Shown in pieces: positions 44,984 through 53,843 of a stretch of 64,000 nt of DNA. The notes beneath the pieces were generated by a model. It was not told where the DNA came from. It was given only the letters and a program-made list of their open reading frames with translations, and ran no database searches. The DNA lies in assembly GCA_963752605.1 (NCBI GenBank), contig CAVVYW010000005.1, positions 1,054,001 through 1,118,000 of the forward strand, read 5' to 3'. The stretch's first letter is position 1. Each line of letters starts with the position of its first letter. The translations under genes were made by a program, and so were the position numbers. This DNA comes from CAVVYW01 sp963752605 (GTDB lineage: Bacteria; Actinomycetota; Thermoleophilia; Solirubrobacterales; 70-9).

Positions 44984-45397
44984 ATGGACGATCCACTCGT
45001 GGTCAACCAGGAGCTCTCGATCCCGCTGGCGGAGATCGAGTTCCGCGCCAGCCGCTCGTCTGGCCCCGGCGGCCAGCACGCCAACGTGACCGCCTCCCGG
45101 ATCGAGGCCGTCTTCGACGTCGAGGCCTCCCCCACGCTCAGCGACGAGCAGCGAGAGCGCCTGCGGGAGAAGCTCGGCGAGCAGGTGACCGCGGTCGCCC
45201 AGGACGCCCGCAGCCAGGCCCGCAACCGGGAGCTGGCGGCGGAGCGCCTCGCGAAGAAGCTCGCGGCCGGCCTCACCCGTCCCAAGAAGCGGCGCAGGAC
45301 CAGGCCCTCGCGCGCCGCCAAGGAGAGGCGCCTGGACGACAAGCGCAGGCGCTCGCAGCGCAAAGCTGAGCGCCGCCCGCCAACCGGCGACGAGTAG
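44984..45397 (+). CDS. arfB: alternative ribosome-rescue factor ArfB (YaeJ/ICT1-like)
   Basis: 137 residues. The GGQ-containing catalytic block is FRASRSSGPGGQHANVTASRIEAVFD, and the C-terminus is a Lys/Arg-rich tail (PKKRRRTRPSRAAKERRLDDKRRRSQRKAERR) that in ArfB occupies the empty mRNA channel of stalled ribosomes. It has no codon-recognition domain, which separates it from RF1/RF2. It works as a backup for tmRNA-SmpB, both present in this window. It is divergent from ahcY. Confidence 0.95.
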   Translation: MDDPLVVNQELSIPLAEIEFRASRSSGPGGQHANVTASRIEAVFDVEASPTLSDEQRERLREKLGEQVTAVAQDARSQARNRELAAERLAKKLAAGLTRPKKRRRTRPSRAAKERRLDDKRRRSQRKAERRPPTGDE

Positions 45398-45433
45398 GCC
45401 GGCCGCGATTCGTTTCGCGGCCGCCTCGCCTCC

Positions 45434-46486
45434 CTAGCCCTGGGAGGCCGAGCCCGGCGGGCCCAGCCGGTCCTTGATCTCGTCGATCCGCGGCATCGCC
45501 GACGGGTCGACGCCGTGGCGCGCCGCCAGATGGAGCGAGAGGAGGTCGCCGAGCATGACCAGCTCGAAGAGGCGAGCGATCCGGGTCTCCCCGTTCGCCT
45601 CGACTCGCGTGACCGAGGTGGCGGAGGATCCGATCAGATCGGCGGTCAGCTGGATCCGCTGGCGCTCGCGCGGATGCTGGTCGCGGTCGTCGAGGAGCAG
45701 GCAGGCGAAGCTGCCGCGATCCGAGGCCCCGGTCCAGCCCTCCAGCTCGTTGTGGTCGGCCTCCGGCAGGACGGCGCTGAAGGCCGGCAGCTTGGCGTTC
45801 TCGTTGACCTGGCACTTCCAGCGGTAGGCGACCGGGGCGGTGAGATCGCTGCCGTAGATCACCGGCGTTGCGTCGCCCACCTCCTCCGCCAGCCTCAGCG
45901 CGCGCTCGGCGATCGCCTCCCCGCGCTCCACGAGATGCGAGGCGGCGGCATCGAGCTCGGTGGCCATGCGGGGGGCGGCCAGGGAGAGCGCCGCCACCTC
46001 CGCTGCGGCACAGACCATGTAGGCGACGGCGGCGCGCGGCCTGAGCCCCGCCGGAAGCCCGATCACCGGCACCCCGTCGCTGCGCGCCTGCTCGGCCAGC
46101 TGTCCCCCCGTGGTGGCGACCAGCCGCTGCGCGCCCAGCGCCTCGGCGGCCGCGTATCCGGCCAGGGTCTCCTCCGTGTTCCCCGAGTAGCTCGAGCAGA
46201 GCACGGCTGAGCCGGCGGGCGCCCACGATGGAAGCTCATAGCCGCGGACGGTGAGCAGCGGCTTCGAGACGCGATCGCCGAGCGCCGCAGCCGCCAGCTC
46301 TCCCCCGATCGCCGAGCCCCCCATGCCGCAGACGATCGCCGCCGGCGCCTCCATCGGGTGCAGCCGGGCGCTCTCGATCCGCCAGAGCGCATCGCGGATG
46401 TGGTTGGGCATCTCGTTGACCGCGTCGAGCATGCCGCCGGGATCCACCGCCCTGATCGTCTCGTGGGCCCGCTCGATCCCGCTCAC
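45434..46486 (-). CDS. bifunctional phosphoglucose/phosphomannose isomerase-type SIS-domain protein
   Basis: 350 residues. SIS fold: IVCGMGGSAIGGELAAAAL, VLCSSYSGNTEETLAGYAAA and PVIYGSDLTAPVAYRWKCQVNENAKLPAFSAVLPEADHNELEGW, matching the archaeal/actinobacterial PGI/PMI family. It interconverts fructose-6-phosphate with glucose-6- and/or mannose-6-phosphate. The GTG start overlaps the upstream nucleotidyltransferase stop (GTGA), supporting a joint role in making GDP-mannose or a related sugar nucleotide. Confidence 0.9.
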   Translation of the reverse strand: MSGIERAHETIRAVDPGGMLDAVNEMPNHIRDALWRIESARLHPMEAPAAIVCGMGGSAIGGELAAAALGDRVSKPLLTVRGYELPSWAPAGSAVLCSSYSGNTEETLAGYAAAEALGAQRLVATTGGQLAEQARSDGVPVIGLPAGLRPRAAVAYMVCAAAEVAALSLAAPRMATELDAAASHLVERGEAIAERALRLAEEVGDATPVIYGSDLTAPVAYRWKCQVNENAKLPAFSAVLPEADHNELEGWTGASDRGSFACLLLDDRDQHPRERQRIQLTADLIGSSATSVTRVEANGETRIARLFELVMLGDLLSLHLAARHGVDPSAMPRIDEIKDRLGPPGSASQG

Positions 46487-47445
46487 GCCGCCGCTCCCAC
46501 CGTCTCGCCCTCGCCGATCACGGCGCCCTCGACCAGCGCTCCGGGTGCCACCTCGACCCGGGCCGAGAGGATCGCCCTTTCCAGGCGGGCGCGCGAGCCG
46601 AGCCTGCACTGCGGGAGCAGGACCGATTCGCTCACGACCGCGTCGGTCCCGATCTCGCTGTTCGAGCCGATCACCGCCCGCTCCGCGACCTCGGCGCCGT
46701 CTGCGATCTCCACGCCCTCTCCGATCCGCTCGCCCGGCGTCGCCTCCACGCGCTCCTCGAGGATGTCCCAGTTCGCCTGCAGGAAGCGCTCCGGGGTCCC
46801 GATGTCGATCCAGTAGCCCTCGAGGCGGGTTCCGTAGAGCTCGCCGCCGACCATCCGCGGGAAGACCTCCCGCTCGATCGAGACCTCCCGGTCGGCCGGG
46901 ATCAGCTCGAGCACGGAGCGCTCGAGCAGGTAGGCGCCCGCGTTGATCTCGTCCGTGTCGATCTGGTCGGGCTCCGGTTTTTCCAGGAACTCGGTGATCT
47001 CGCCGTCCTCCCGTCTCCGCACCAGGCCGTAGGCGCTCGGGTCCTCGACCGGGTAGAGGGCGATGGTCGCCCGGGCGCCGGTCCGCTCGTGCTGGTCGAT
47101 CATCGCGGTCAGGTCGAGATCGCAGAGGCAATCGCCGTTGAGGACGAAGAAGCGGTCTGAGAGCAGGTCCTCCGCGAAGCGGATCGCCCCGGCCGTCCCC
47201 CGCGCCTCCGGTTCCTCCGCCCACGAGATCCGGACACCGGTCTCGAGCGCCTCCACCGCGGCACGCATCCCTCCCGCCAGGTGTCCGGACGAGATCACCA
47301 CCTCATCCACGCCGTGGCCGCGGAGCCAGTCGATCACGTAGGCGATGTGAGGCCGGCCGACCAGGGGCAGGACGGGCTTCGGCACCGTGTAGGTGAGGGG
47401 GCGCAGGCGTGTGCCCTCCCCGCCCGCCAGGATCAGCGCCTGCAT
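46483..47445 (-). CDS. mannose-1-phosphate guanylyltransferase-like nucleotidyltransferase
   Basis: 320 residues. N-terminal MQALILAGGEGTRLRPLTYTVPKP, Asp of the metal site in FFVLNGDCLCDLDL, sugar-site YGLVRRREDGEITEFLEKP and INAGAYLLER, then a hexapeptide beta-helix (GEGVEIADGAEVAERAVIGSNSEIG...). It is paralogous to 42325-43311. Coupled by TGATG to the upstream dehydrogenase and by GTGA to the isomerase, so the three make up a nucleotide-sugar operon. Confidence 0.9.
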   Translation of the reverse strand: MQALILAGGEGTRLRPLTYTVPKPVLPLVGRPHIAYVIDWLRGHGVDEVVISSGHLAGGMRAAVEALETGVRISWAEEPEARGTAGAIRFAEDLLSDRFFVLNGDCLCDLDLTAMIDQHERTGARATIALYPVEDPSAYGLVRRREDGEITEFLEKPEPDQIDTDEINAGAYLLERSVLELIPADREVSIEREVFPRMVGGELYGTRLEGYWIDIGTPERFLQANWDILEERVEATPGERIGEGVEIADGAEVAERAVIGSNSEIGTDAVVSESVLLPQCRLGSRARLERAILSARVEVAPGALVEGAVIGEGETVGAAA

Positions 47446-48755
47446 CAGCTCGCTTTGGCCGGCTTCTCCGCCTCCACGCCGGGGCGGCCGATGCCCTCGT
47501 AGGCAAAGCCGGCGGAGAGAAGATCCTCGGGATCCAGGAAGTTGCGGCCGTCCACCAGCAGTGGGTTGCCCATCCGGCGGGCGGCTTCGGCCCAGTCCAG
47601 CTCCCCGAACTCCGGCCAGTCGGTCACCAGCACGGCCGCGTCGGCGCCGTCGAGCGCGTCCATCGCCGAGTCGGCCATGTCGACGGTTGGCAGCAGCGCG
47701 CTCGCCACGCCCGCGGCGACCGGGTCAAAGGCGACAACCTCAGCGCCCTCCCCCTCCAGACGCGAGGCGAGAACCAGGCTGGACGCCTCCCGCATGTCGT
47801 CGGTGTCCGGCTTGAACGCGAGGCCGAGCAGGGCGATCCGCTTCCCCTCCAGCGAGCCGAGATGCTTCGTCAGCTTCGAGGTCACGCGGCGCTTCTGCAG
47901 CTCGTTCACCTCGATCACCGAGCTCAGAAGCTGGAAGTGGTAACCGATGTTCCCCGCGAGCATCTTCAGGGCCTGCGTGTCCTTGGGGAAGCAGGAGCCG
48001 CCGAAGCCGAGCCCGGCGTTCAGGAACTTCGGTCCGATCCGCTCGTCCATCCCCATCCCCCGGGCGACCTCGGTCACGTCGGCGCCCACCTCGTCGCAGA
48101 CGTTTGCGATCTCGTTGATGAAGCTGATCTTCGTGGCGAGGAACGCGTTCGACGCGAGCTTGATCATCTCGGCGCTCGAGACGTCGGTCCGGACGATCGG
48201 AGCGTCGAGCGGCGCGTAGGCATCGGCGACCGCGTCGGCGGCCCACCCGTCGTCCCCATCGGCGCCGATCACGACCCGGTGGGGCTGCATGAAGTCGTCG
48301 ACGGCGGTCCCCTCGCGGAGGAACTCGGGGCAGGAGACGTAGGCGATGCCGTGAGCGTCGCGCCTGATCGTCCGCCCGGTGCCGACCGGGACGGTGCTCT
48401 TCATCACGAGGGCCTTTCCCTCGACGCTCGCGATCTCCTCGGCGGCGCGCTGAACGGCGGAGAGATCGGCGTCGCCGGAGTGAGTCGGCGGGGTCTGCAC
48501 GCAGACGAAGATCAGCCGCGCGGATTCGAGCAACGGCTCGAGCTCGGTCGTGAAGGTAAGGCGCTCGCGGTTCCGCTCAATCAGCTCGGGCAGGCCGGGC
48601 TCGTGGATCGGCACCTCGCCGCGCTCCAGCGCCTCCACCTTCTCCGCGACGATCTCGCGGGCGACCACCGGATGGCCGAGCTCCGCGAAGCAGGCGGCCG
48701 TGACCAGGCCGACCCAGCCGACGCCGACTACCCCAATCGGCTCCTTCTCGTTCAC
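47445..48755 (-). CDS. UDP-glucose/GDP-mannose dehydrogenase family protein
   Basis: 436 residues. NAD-binding N-terminus IGVVGVGWVGLVTAACFAELGH, conserved VCVQTPP, STVPVGTGRTI, EFLREGTAVDDF, and the catalytic Cys in LGFGGSCFPKDTQAL; C-terminal domain GLAFKPDTDDMREASS. It oxidises the C6 hydroxyl of an NDP-hexose to the uronate for surface polymers; UDP-glucose is the commonest substrate but GDP-mannose is possible given the neighbours. GTG start at 48755, two bases after a TAG that probably belongs to the upstream LCP gene. Confidence 0.92.
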   Translation of the reverse strand: MNEKEPIGVVGVGWVGLVTAACFAELGHPVVAREIVAEKVEALERGEVPIHEPGLPELIERNRERLTFTTELEPLLESARLIFVCVQTPPTHSGDADLSAVQRAAEEIASVEGKALVMKSTVPVGTGRTIRRDAHGIAYVSCPEFLREGTAVDDFMQPHRVVIGADGDDGWAADAVADAYAPLDAPIVRTDVSSAEMIKLASNAFLATKISFINEIANVCDEVGADVTEVARGMGMDERIGPKFLNAGLGFGGSCFPKDTQALKMLAGNIGYHFQLLSSVIEVNELQKRRVTSKLTKHLGSLEGKRIALLGLAFKPDTDDMREASSLVLASRLEGEGAEVVAFDPVAAGVASALLPTVDMADSAMDALDGADAAVLVTDWPEFGELDWAEAARRMGNPLLVDGRNFLDPEDLLSAGFAYEGIGRPGVEAEKPAKAS

Positions 48756-50772
48756 CTAGTCCGCCGGGCCCGGGGAGCTCCCTCATGTCCTTCGCGATCT
48801 GCAGCATCTCATCGTTGGAGAGCGATTCGATCAGCGTGTTGGAGAGCCAGTAGGAGCCGTTGTCGTCCTGCCAGGCGACCATCCGAACGCGGTCGCCGTC
48901 GAAGTAGATCTTGTACTCGCGGTCCCCGATCTCCCTGGTCGAATCCGGATCCTCGAGGACCGGCGGGTCCTGCCAGGAGGTGGCCATGAACCCGTAGTAC
49001 TCGCCGAGGGCGGGACGCGTGAAGACCCATTTGTAGGCGGCGCGCTCGCCGTGGGGCGGCGAGCCCTCGCCCGTCCCGTTCACCTTGTAGACCCGCGGCT
49101 TCTGGGCGAAGTCGCTTCCGGACTCCAGCTTGGTCGGATAGAAGACCGGCAGCCTCGGGCTCCGTGCACGGACTGCCTGGGCGAGGCCCTTGGCGAAGTC
49201 ATCCACCGCGGTGAGGCTCACGTCGTTGTCCACGGACCCTCCGGTGCTGGGGGGCTCTGGCTCGGGCGCATCGGCCTTCGCCTTGCCGGTACCGGAGCCC
49301 GGGGGAACCTGGTCGGGCGCCGCCTCGGGCGTGACCGGCTCGTCCGGAGTCGCGCTCTGACCAGCTCGCTCCGAAGCCTCGAAGCCGAAGAACTGGTTCA
49401 CCGCCCTTGTCAGCTCCGCGGTCGTGGTGGTGACGAAGGAGGGCCCGATAACGCCTTCGAAGTGGACCTCCTTGATCGGCGCATCACGGGCGTCCAGCAG
49501 CAGCTTCAGCACCTGGAGCATGGTCTGCGGATCGTTGATGTCGGAGGTGGTGTGCTCGGTGAAGATCGAGATCAGGTCCTTGCGGTCTTCGATCAGCCGG
49601 TCCGGTGGCACCTTGGCGCGGGCCTCGCGCAGGAACTCCTGCTGGCGCGCCGCGCGGATGATGTCGTTGTCCGTGTGGCGGTAGCGGGCGTAGTCCAGCG
49701 CGTCGAAGCCGCAGAGGGCCTGATAGCCCGGCTGGAGGTCGATCTCCTCGTAGTCCTCGGCCGCGGCTGTGAAGTCGTTGCTGTGGAAGTAGCGGCGGTC
49801 GACGTCCACGTAGACGCAGTCGATCTCGTTGACCGCCCGCGCAAACCCCTCGAAATCGACGTTGACGAGGTGGTTCACCTCGAACGGCTGGCCCGTCGTG
49901 CTGAGCAACTCCTCAACCGTCTGCAAGGTGAGCTGCGGCCCTCCGAAGCCGTATGCGGCGTTCAGCTTGTCGGTGCCGTAGCCGGGAATCTCCACCCGAA
50001 GGTCACGGGGCAGCGAGAAGAGCGCGATCGCGTCCTGGTCCGGATCGAGGCGCAGCAGCATCGTCGTGTCCGACAGCCCCTTGAAGCCCTTCTGGACGTC
50101 CTTCAGCTCGGGGTCCTTGTCTGAGCCGAGGATGAGGATCGTCTGGGGTCCGCCACCGTCGACCCGGTCGAGGAACTTGTCCACCCCCGCCAGCGCGCCC
50201 GACGGGTCCTCGAGGTCATGGGCGATGCCGTCGAGATAGAGGATCAGGCTGGCGGACGCGGCACCCGCGGTCGAGAAGATGATCAGCACGGACGCTGTGA
50301 GGAAGCGGAGCCAGAGCGGAAAGCCCGGCCGCCACTCCTTCAACCTGGTTCCCGCCTGACCGAGCCGCTCCCCGGCCGCCGCGACGAGCGTGGGCTCGTC
50401 CTGGCCGGGAAGCGCCTCCGCGGGCTCCTCCTCCTCGAGCTCCTCGGCGGCCTCTTCCTCGTCCTCGGCGGACTCGACGGGGTCCCACTCCTGGGTCTCG
50501 GCTGAGATCAGCTCGTCGAGCTCGGAATCCTCCTCATCCTCGTCAACGGAAGCGTCCTCGGGCGGTTCAACCTCCTCGGGCGCCTCCTCAGCCTCGTCCT
50601 CGTTCTCGGCGTCGTCGTCGAGGTGCTGGTGGCCGTCGAAGACGCCGCCGGGCTCGTCGGCCTCCTCACGCTCGTCCTCGGCCTCTCCGGACAACTCCTC
50701 CTCGGGCGAGAACTCCTCGGTGTCGCCGGGGCCGTGCTCCTCGCCGTTGCCGTCCTTCTCCTCCGGGCTCAT
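48577..50772 (-). CDS. LytR-CpsA-Psr (LCP) family wall-polymer ligase
   Basis: 731 residues as read. Residues 1-130 are extremely acidic and cytoplasmic, one membrane segment follows (FLTASVLIIFSTAGAASASLIL), then the LCP domain outside: ILILGSDKD, GLSDTTMLLRLDPDQDAIALFSLPRDLRVEIPGYG, KLNAAYGFGG, GFDALDYARYRHTDNDIIRAARQQEFL, the conserved Arg and Asp residues for pyrophosphate lipid. A C-terminal LytR_C-like domain follows. The last 60 residues overlap ugd and have shadow-like composition; a one-base indel near 48775 would instead stop the gene at 48756, right before ugd. Confidence 0.88.
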   Translation of the reverse strand: MSPEEKDGNGEEHGPGDTEEFSPEEELSGEAEDEREEADEPGGVFDGHQHLDDDAENEDEAEEAPEEVEPPEDASVDEDEEDSELDELISAETQEWDPVESAEDEEEAAEELEEEEPAEALPGQDEPTLVAAAGERLGQAGTRLKEWRPGFPLWLRFLTASVLIIFSTAGAASASLILYLDGIAHDLEDPSGALAGVDKFLDRVDGGGPQTILILGSDKDPELKDVQKGFKGLSDTTMLLRLDPDQDAIALFSLPRDLRVEIPGYGTDKLNAAYGFGGPQLTLQTVEELLSTTGQPFEVNHLVNVDFEGFARAVNEIDCVYVDVDRRYFHSNDFTAAAEDYEEIDLQPGYQALCGFDALDYARYRHTDNDIIRAARQQEFLREARAKVPPDRLIEDRKDLISIFTEHTTSDINDPQTMLQVLKLLLDARDAPIKEVHFEGVIGPSFVTTTTAELTRAVNQFFGFEASERAGQSATPDEPVTPEAAPDQVPPGSGTGKAKADAPEPEPPSTGGSVDNDVSLTAVDDFAKGLAQAVRARSPRLPVFYPTKLESGSDFAQKPRVYKVNGTGEGSPPHGERAAYKWVFTRPALGEYYGFMATSWQDPPVLEDPDSTREIGDREYKIYFDGDRVRMVAWQDDNGSYWLSNTLIESLSNDEMLQIAKDMRELPGPGGLGEREGADWGSRRRLGRPGHGRLLRGARPSGGRPRDRRGEGGGAGARRGADPRARPARAD

Positions 50773-51851
50773 GCGGGCACCAATCCCGGGAAGTCCCTGA
50801 CGAATCCCTCCAGCGCGTTTCGGTAGCTGCGCAGGGACTGGAGCGAGACCCACTCCTCTGGGCCGTGATGGCCGTCGCCGATCGGGCCGAACTCGACCGC
50901 GGGCACGCCGACGCTGAGGAAGGAGACGACGTCGGAGGCGCCATCCCGCCCGACGCTCATCACGCGCTCGGGGTGGTGGGGCGAGGCGGCCTCGCAGAGC
51001 CCGAGCACGTACGGCGACTCGGGCTCGACCACGGCCGGCTGGCGCCTGAAGGTCTTGACCACCGTGGTGTCCGGCAGCGAGGAGACCTGCTCGAGGATCT
51101 CATCGGGATCCTGGTCGGGCAGAAAGCGGATGTCGACGTCTATGACGCAGGTGTCGGGCACTTTGTTCAGGGCGTCGCCGCCCCAGATCCGACCGAGATT
51201 GATCGAGGGCCGGTCGAACAGGGCGGAGCTGTGGCGCGCAAACGGTAGCGATTCGATGGCTCTGAACACCTCGACCGCCTTCACAGCCGCGTTGTCGCCC
51301 AGCCACGGCGTGGCGCCGTGCGCCGCGCGTCCCCGGACCTCGATGCGCATCGCCAGCACCCCCTTGGCCTGCACCCCGACCTGGAGGTTCGTCGGCTCGC
51401 CGGTGATCGCGAAGTCGCCCACGAAGCCGCTCTGGACGAGGGCGTCGCTGCCACGGTTGTTCTCCTCCTCCGACTCCTCGTCGGAGACGATCCCGAGTCG
51501 CAGCCTCACCTTGTCCTGGTCGCGCAGATCGAAGAGGAGAATCAGCATCACCGCGATCGCGCCCTTCATGTCGTAGGCGCCGCGGCCGATGAGCCGGTCC
51601 CCCTCGACCCGGGGCTCGAACTGCCCGGGTCCGCCGGGGACGACGTCGAGGTGGCCGTGGAGGACCAGGGTCGGGGCGCCCTCGGGCCCCACCTCCGCCC
51701 GGGTCACGGGCAGCCCGCGGGCGGTGGTCTGCTCGGCCTTGATGTCACGCGACTCGAGCCACCCCCCGACGAATTCGGCAGCACGGCGAAGCCCCTCCGC
51801 GGAGGAGGTGTCGAAGGCAATCAGGCGCTCTGCGAGGGCGCGTTCGTCCAC
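50769..51851 (-). CDS. M20-family metallopeptidase (ArgE/DapE/CPG2-like)
   Basis: 360 residues. Zinc ligands: His in LVLHGHLDVVPGGPGQF with catalytic Asp, GRGAYDMKGAIA (bridging Asp), VSDEESEEENNRGS (catalytic Glu), FAITGEPTNLQ and GHHGPEEW. It is probably a deacylase or dipeptidase. ATGA overlap with the downstream LCP gene and 10 bases from atpC. The GTG start at 51851 has no strong ribosome site. Lysine-pathway DapE is one option, but no dap gene is near. Confidence 0.87.
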   Translation of the reverse strand: MDERALAERLIAFDTSSAEGLRRAAEFVGGWLESRDIKAEQTTARGLPVTRAEVGPEGAPTLVLHGHLDVVPGGPGQFEPRVEGDRLIGRGAYDMKGAIAVMLILLFDLRDQDKVRLRLGIVSDEESEEENNRGSDALVQSGFVGDFAITGEPTNLQVGVQAKGVLAMRIEVRGRAAHGATPWLGDNAAVKAVEVFRAIESLPFARHSSALFDRPSINLGRIWGGDALNKVPDTCVIDVDIRFLPDQDPDEILEQVSSLPDTTVVKTFRRQPAVVEPESPYVLGLCEAASPHHPERVMSVGRDGASDVVSFLSVGVPAVEFGPIGDGHHGPEEWVSLQSLRSYRNALEGFVRDFPGLVPA

Positions 51852-51861
51852 GGAGGAGATC

Positions 51862-52329
51862 CTAGGTGCAGCGTTGAACGGCGGTTAAGCGGAACCGTTG
51901 CCCGGTCAGAGCCCCAGCCCCGGCCACACTCAAAAACGCCTCAGCGCGCTCCTTGTCCCGCTCGGCCTGGCGATAGGCGCCGGAGCCCTCCTCGGCCTCC
52001 TTCAGGCGTGCGTCTGCGTCGTCGATGCGGCTCTTCAGGTTGCCGGTGTCGAGCTGATCGGGCGGGATCGCCTCGGTGACCAGCACCGTGGCGTGGTTGG
52101 CGAACACCTGCAGCCAGCCCTCCGCCTGGGCCCACTTCTTCGTCTCGCCGTCGGGCAGGTGGAGCCGGAGCTCCGTGGGCCGCAGCCGGGCCAGCACCGG
52201 GACGTGGTTGGCGAGAACTCCGATCTCGCCGACGGCCGTCCGCGTCGAGAGCTGCTGGACGTCGCCGTCGAAGACCTGCCCCTCGGGGGTCAGCACCTTG
52301 ACGCTCAGGGTGTGCTCGGGGTCGGGCAC
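51862..52329 (-). CDS. atpC: ATP synthase F1 subunit epsilon
   Basis: 155 residues. The N-terminal beta-sandwich (LSVKVLTPEGQVFDGDVQQLSTRTAVGEIGVLANHVPVLARL) and C-terminal helical hairpin identify epsilon, part of the rotating central stalk and inhibitor of ATP hydrolysis. The GTG start shares its G with the atpD TAG. The C-terminus (VAGAGALTGQRFRLTAVQRCT) extends 15-20 residues beyond the usual end. Confidence 0.93.
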   Translation of the reverse strand: MPDPEHTLSVKVLTPEGQVFDGDVQQLSTRTAVGEIGVLANHVPVLARLRPTELRLHLPDGETKKWAQAEGWLQVFANHATVLVTEAIPPDQLDTGNLKSRIDDADARLKEAEEGSGAYRQAERDKERAEAFLSVAGAGALTGQRFRLTAVQRCT

Positions 52330-53813
52330 TACTGCTCATCCTCCTCAGCCTTCTCCTCCTGGTCAGAGGCCTCCGCCTCGGCCGCCTTCTCGGGCTCCTC
52401 TGCCTTCATGCCCTTGGCCTGCTCGAGCACCTGCTCGATCGGCCCCTGCATGTAGAAGGCGCGCTCCGGGATGTCGTCGTGCTCGCCGTCGACGATCTCC
52501 TTGAAGCCGCGCACCGTCTCGGCCACGGGCACGAACTCGCCGTCACGGCCCGTGAACTGGGAGGCGACGAAGAACGGCTGCGAGAGGAAGCGCTGGATCT
52601 TCCGCGCCCTCGAGACCGTCTGCTTGTCCTCGTCTGAGAGCTCGTCGATCCCGAGGATGGCGATGATGTCCTGGAGCTCCTTGTAGCGCTGCAGGGTCTC
52701 CTGGACCCGCGTCGCGGTGTCGTAGTGCTCCTCGCCGAGGATGTCCGGCTTCAGGATCGTCGAGGTCGAGTCGAGCGGGTCGACCGCCGGATAGATGCCC
52801 TGCTCCACCAGCGACCGGGTCAGCACGGTGGTCGCGTTCAGGTGGGCGAACACCGAGGCCGGGGCCGGGTCCGTGAGGTCGTCGGCCGGCACGTAGATCG
52901 CCTGGACTGAGGTCACACTCCCTTCCCGAGTCGAGGTGATCCGCTCCTGGAGCTCGCCCATCTCGGTCTCGAGGGTGGGCTGATAGCCGACCGCCGATGG
53001 CATCCGCCCGAGCAGCGCCGAGACCTCGGAGCCCGCCTGCACGTAGCGGAAGATGTTGTCGATGAACAGCAGCACGTCCTGGCCGCCCTGGCGGAAGTAC
53101 TCCGCCATGGTCAGGCCGGAGAGGGCAACCCGGAGGCGCGCTCCCGGCGGCTCGTTCATCTGGCCGAAGACGAGCATGGTCCGGTCGATCACGCCCGACT
53201 CCTTCATCTCGAGCCAGAGGTCGTTGCCCTCTCGCGAGCGCTCGCCAACACCGCAGAACGCCGAGAGGCCCTCGTGCTCCTCGGCGATGCTGCGGATCAG
53301 CTCCTGGATCAACACGGTCTTGCCCACGCCGGCGCCGCCGAAGAGGCCGACCTTGCCGCCCTTGGCGTATGGCGCAAGCAGGTCCACGACCTTGATCCCG
53401 GTCTCGAGGATCTCCTGGCTCGGGGCGAGATCCTCGACCTCCGGGGCCCGGCGATGGATCGGCCAGCGCTCGTCGCCCTTGACCTCGCCGCCCTCGTCGA
53501 TCACCTCGCCGAGCAGGTTGAAGATCCGGCCGAGCGTCTCCTTGCCGACCGGGACGGTGATCGGCCCGCCGGTGTCGATCACCTCGTCGCCGCGCTGGAG
53601 GCCATCGGTGGCGTCCATGGCGATCGCGCGAACCCGGTCGTCGCCGAGGTGCTGCTGGACCTCGCAGACGAGCTGCATCTCGGTCCGGCTCTCCTCCGGC
53701 GGGATGTCGATCTTCAGCGCCGAGTAGATCTCGGGGAGCTCGTCGGGGAACACGGCGTCGATGACGACGCCCGTCACCTGCTCCACCCTGCCCACATTTC
53801 CGTTCTCAGCCAT
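52329..53813 (-). CDS. atpD: ATP synthase F1 subunit beta
   Basis: 494 residues, the catalytic subunit. Walker A: GLFGGAGVGKTVLIQELI; GVGERSREGNDLW with the catalytic Glu; Walker B LLFIDNIFRYVQAGSEVSALLGRMPSAVGYQPTL; and DDLTDPAPASVFAHLNATTVLTRSL. A 25-residue acidic C-terminal tail (EEPEKAAEAEASDQEEKAEED) is beyond the usual family length of about 470. Gap to atpG is 30 bases. Confidence 0.98.
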   Translation of the reverse strand: MAENGNVGRVEQVTGVVIDAVFPDELPEIYSALKIDIPPEESRTEMQLVCEVQQHLGDDRVRAIAMDATDGLQRGDEVIDTGGPITVPVGKETLGRIFNLLGEVIDEGGEVKGDERWPIHRRAPEVEDLAPSQEILETGIKVVDLLAPYAKGGKVGLFGGAGVGKTVLIQELIRSIAEEHEGLSAFCGVGERSREGNDLWLEMKESGVIDRTMLVFGQMNEPPGARLRVALSGLTMAEYFRQGGQDVLLFIDNIFRYVQAGSEVSALLGRMPSAVGYQPTLETEMGELQERITSTREGSVTSVQAIYVPADDLTDPAPASVFAHLNATTVLTRSLVEQGIYPAVDPLDSTSTILKPDILGEEHYDTATRVQETLQRYKELQDIIAILGIDELSDEDKQTVSRARKIQRFLSQPFFVASQFTGRDGEFVPVAETVRGFKEIVDGEHDDIPERAFYMQGPIEQVLEQAKGMKAEEPEKAAEAEASDQEEKAEEDEQ

Positions 53814-53843
53814 TCGTCTCCTTGGTCTCCTTCAAGTTCGGGT

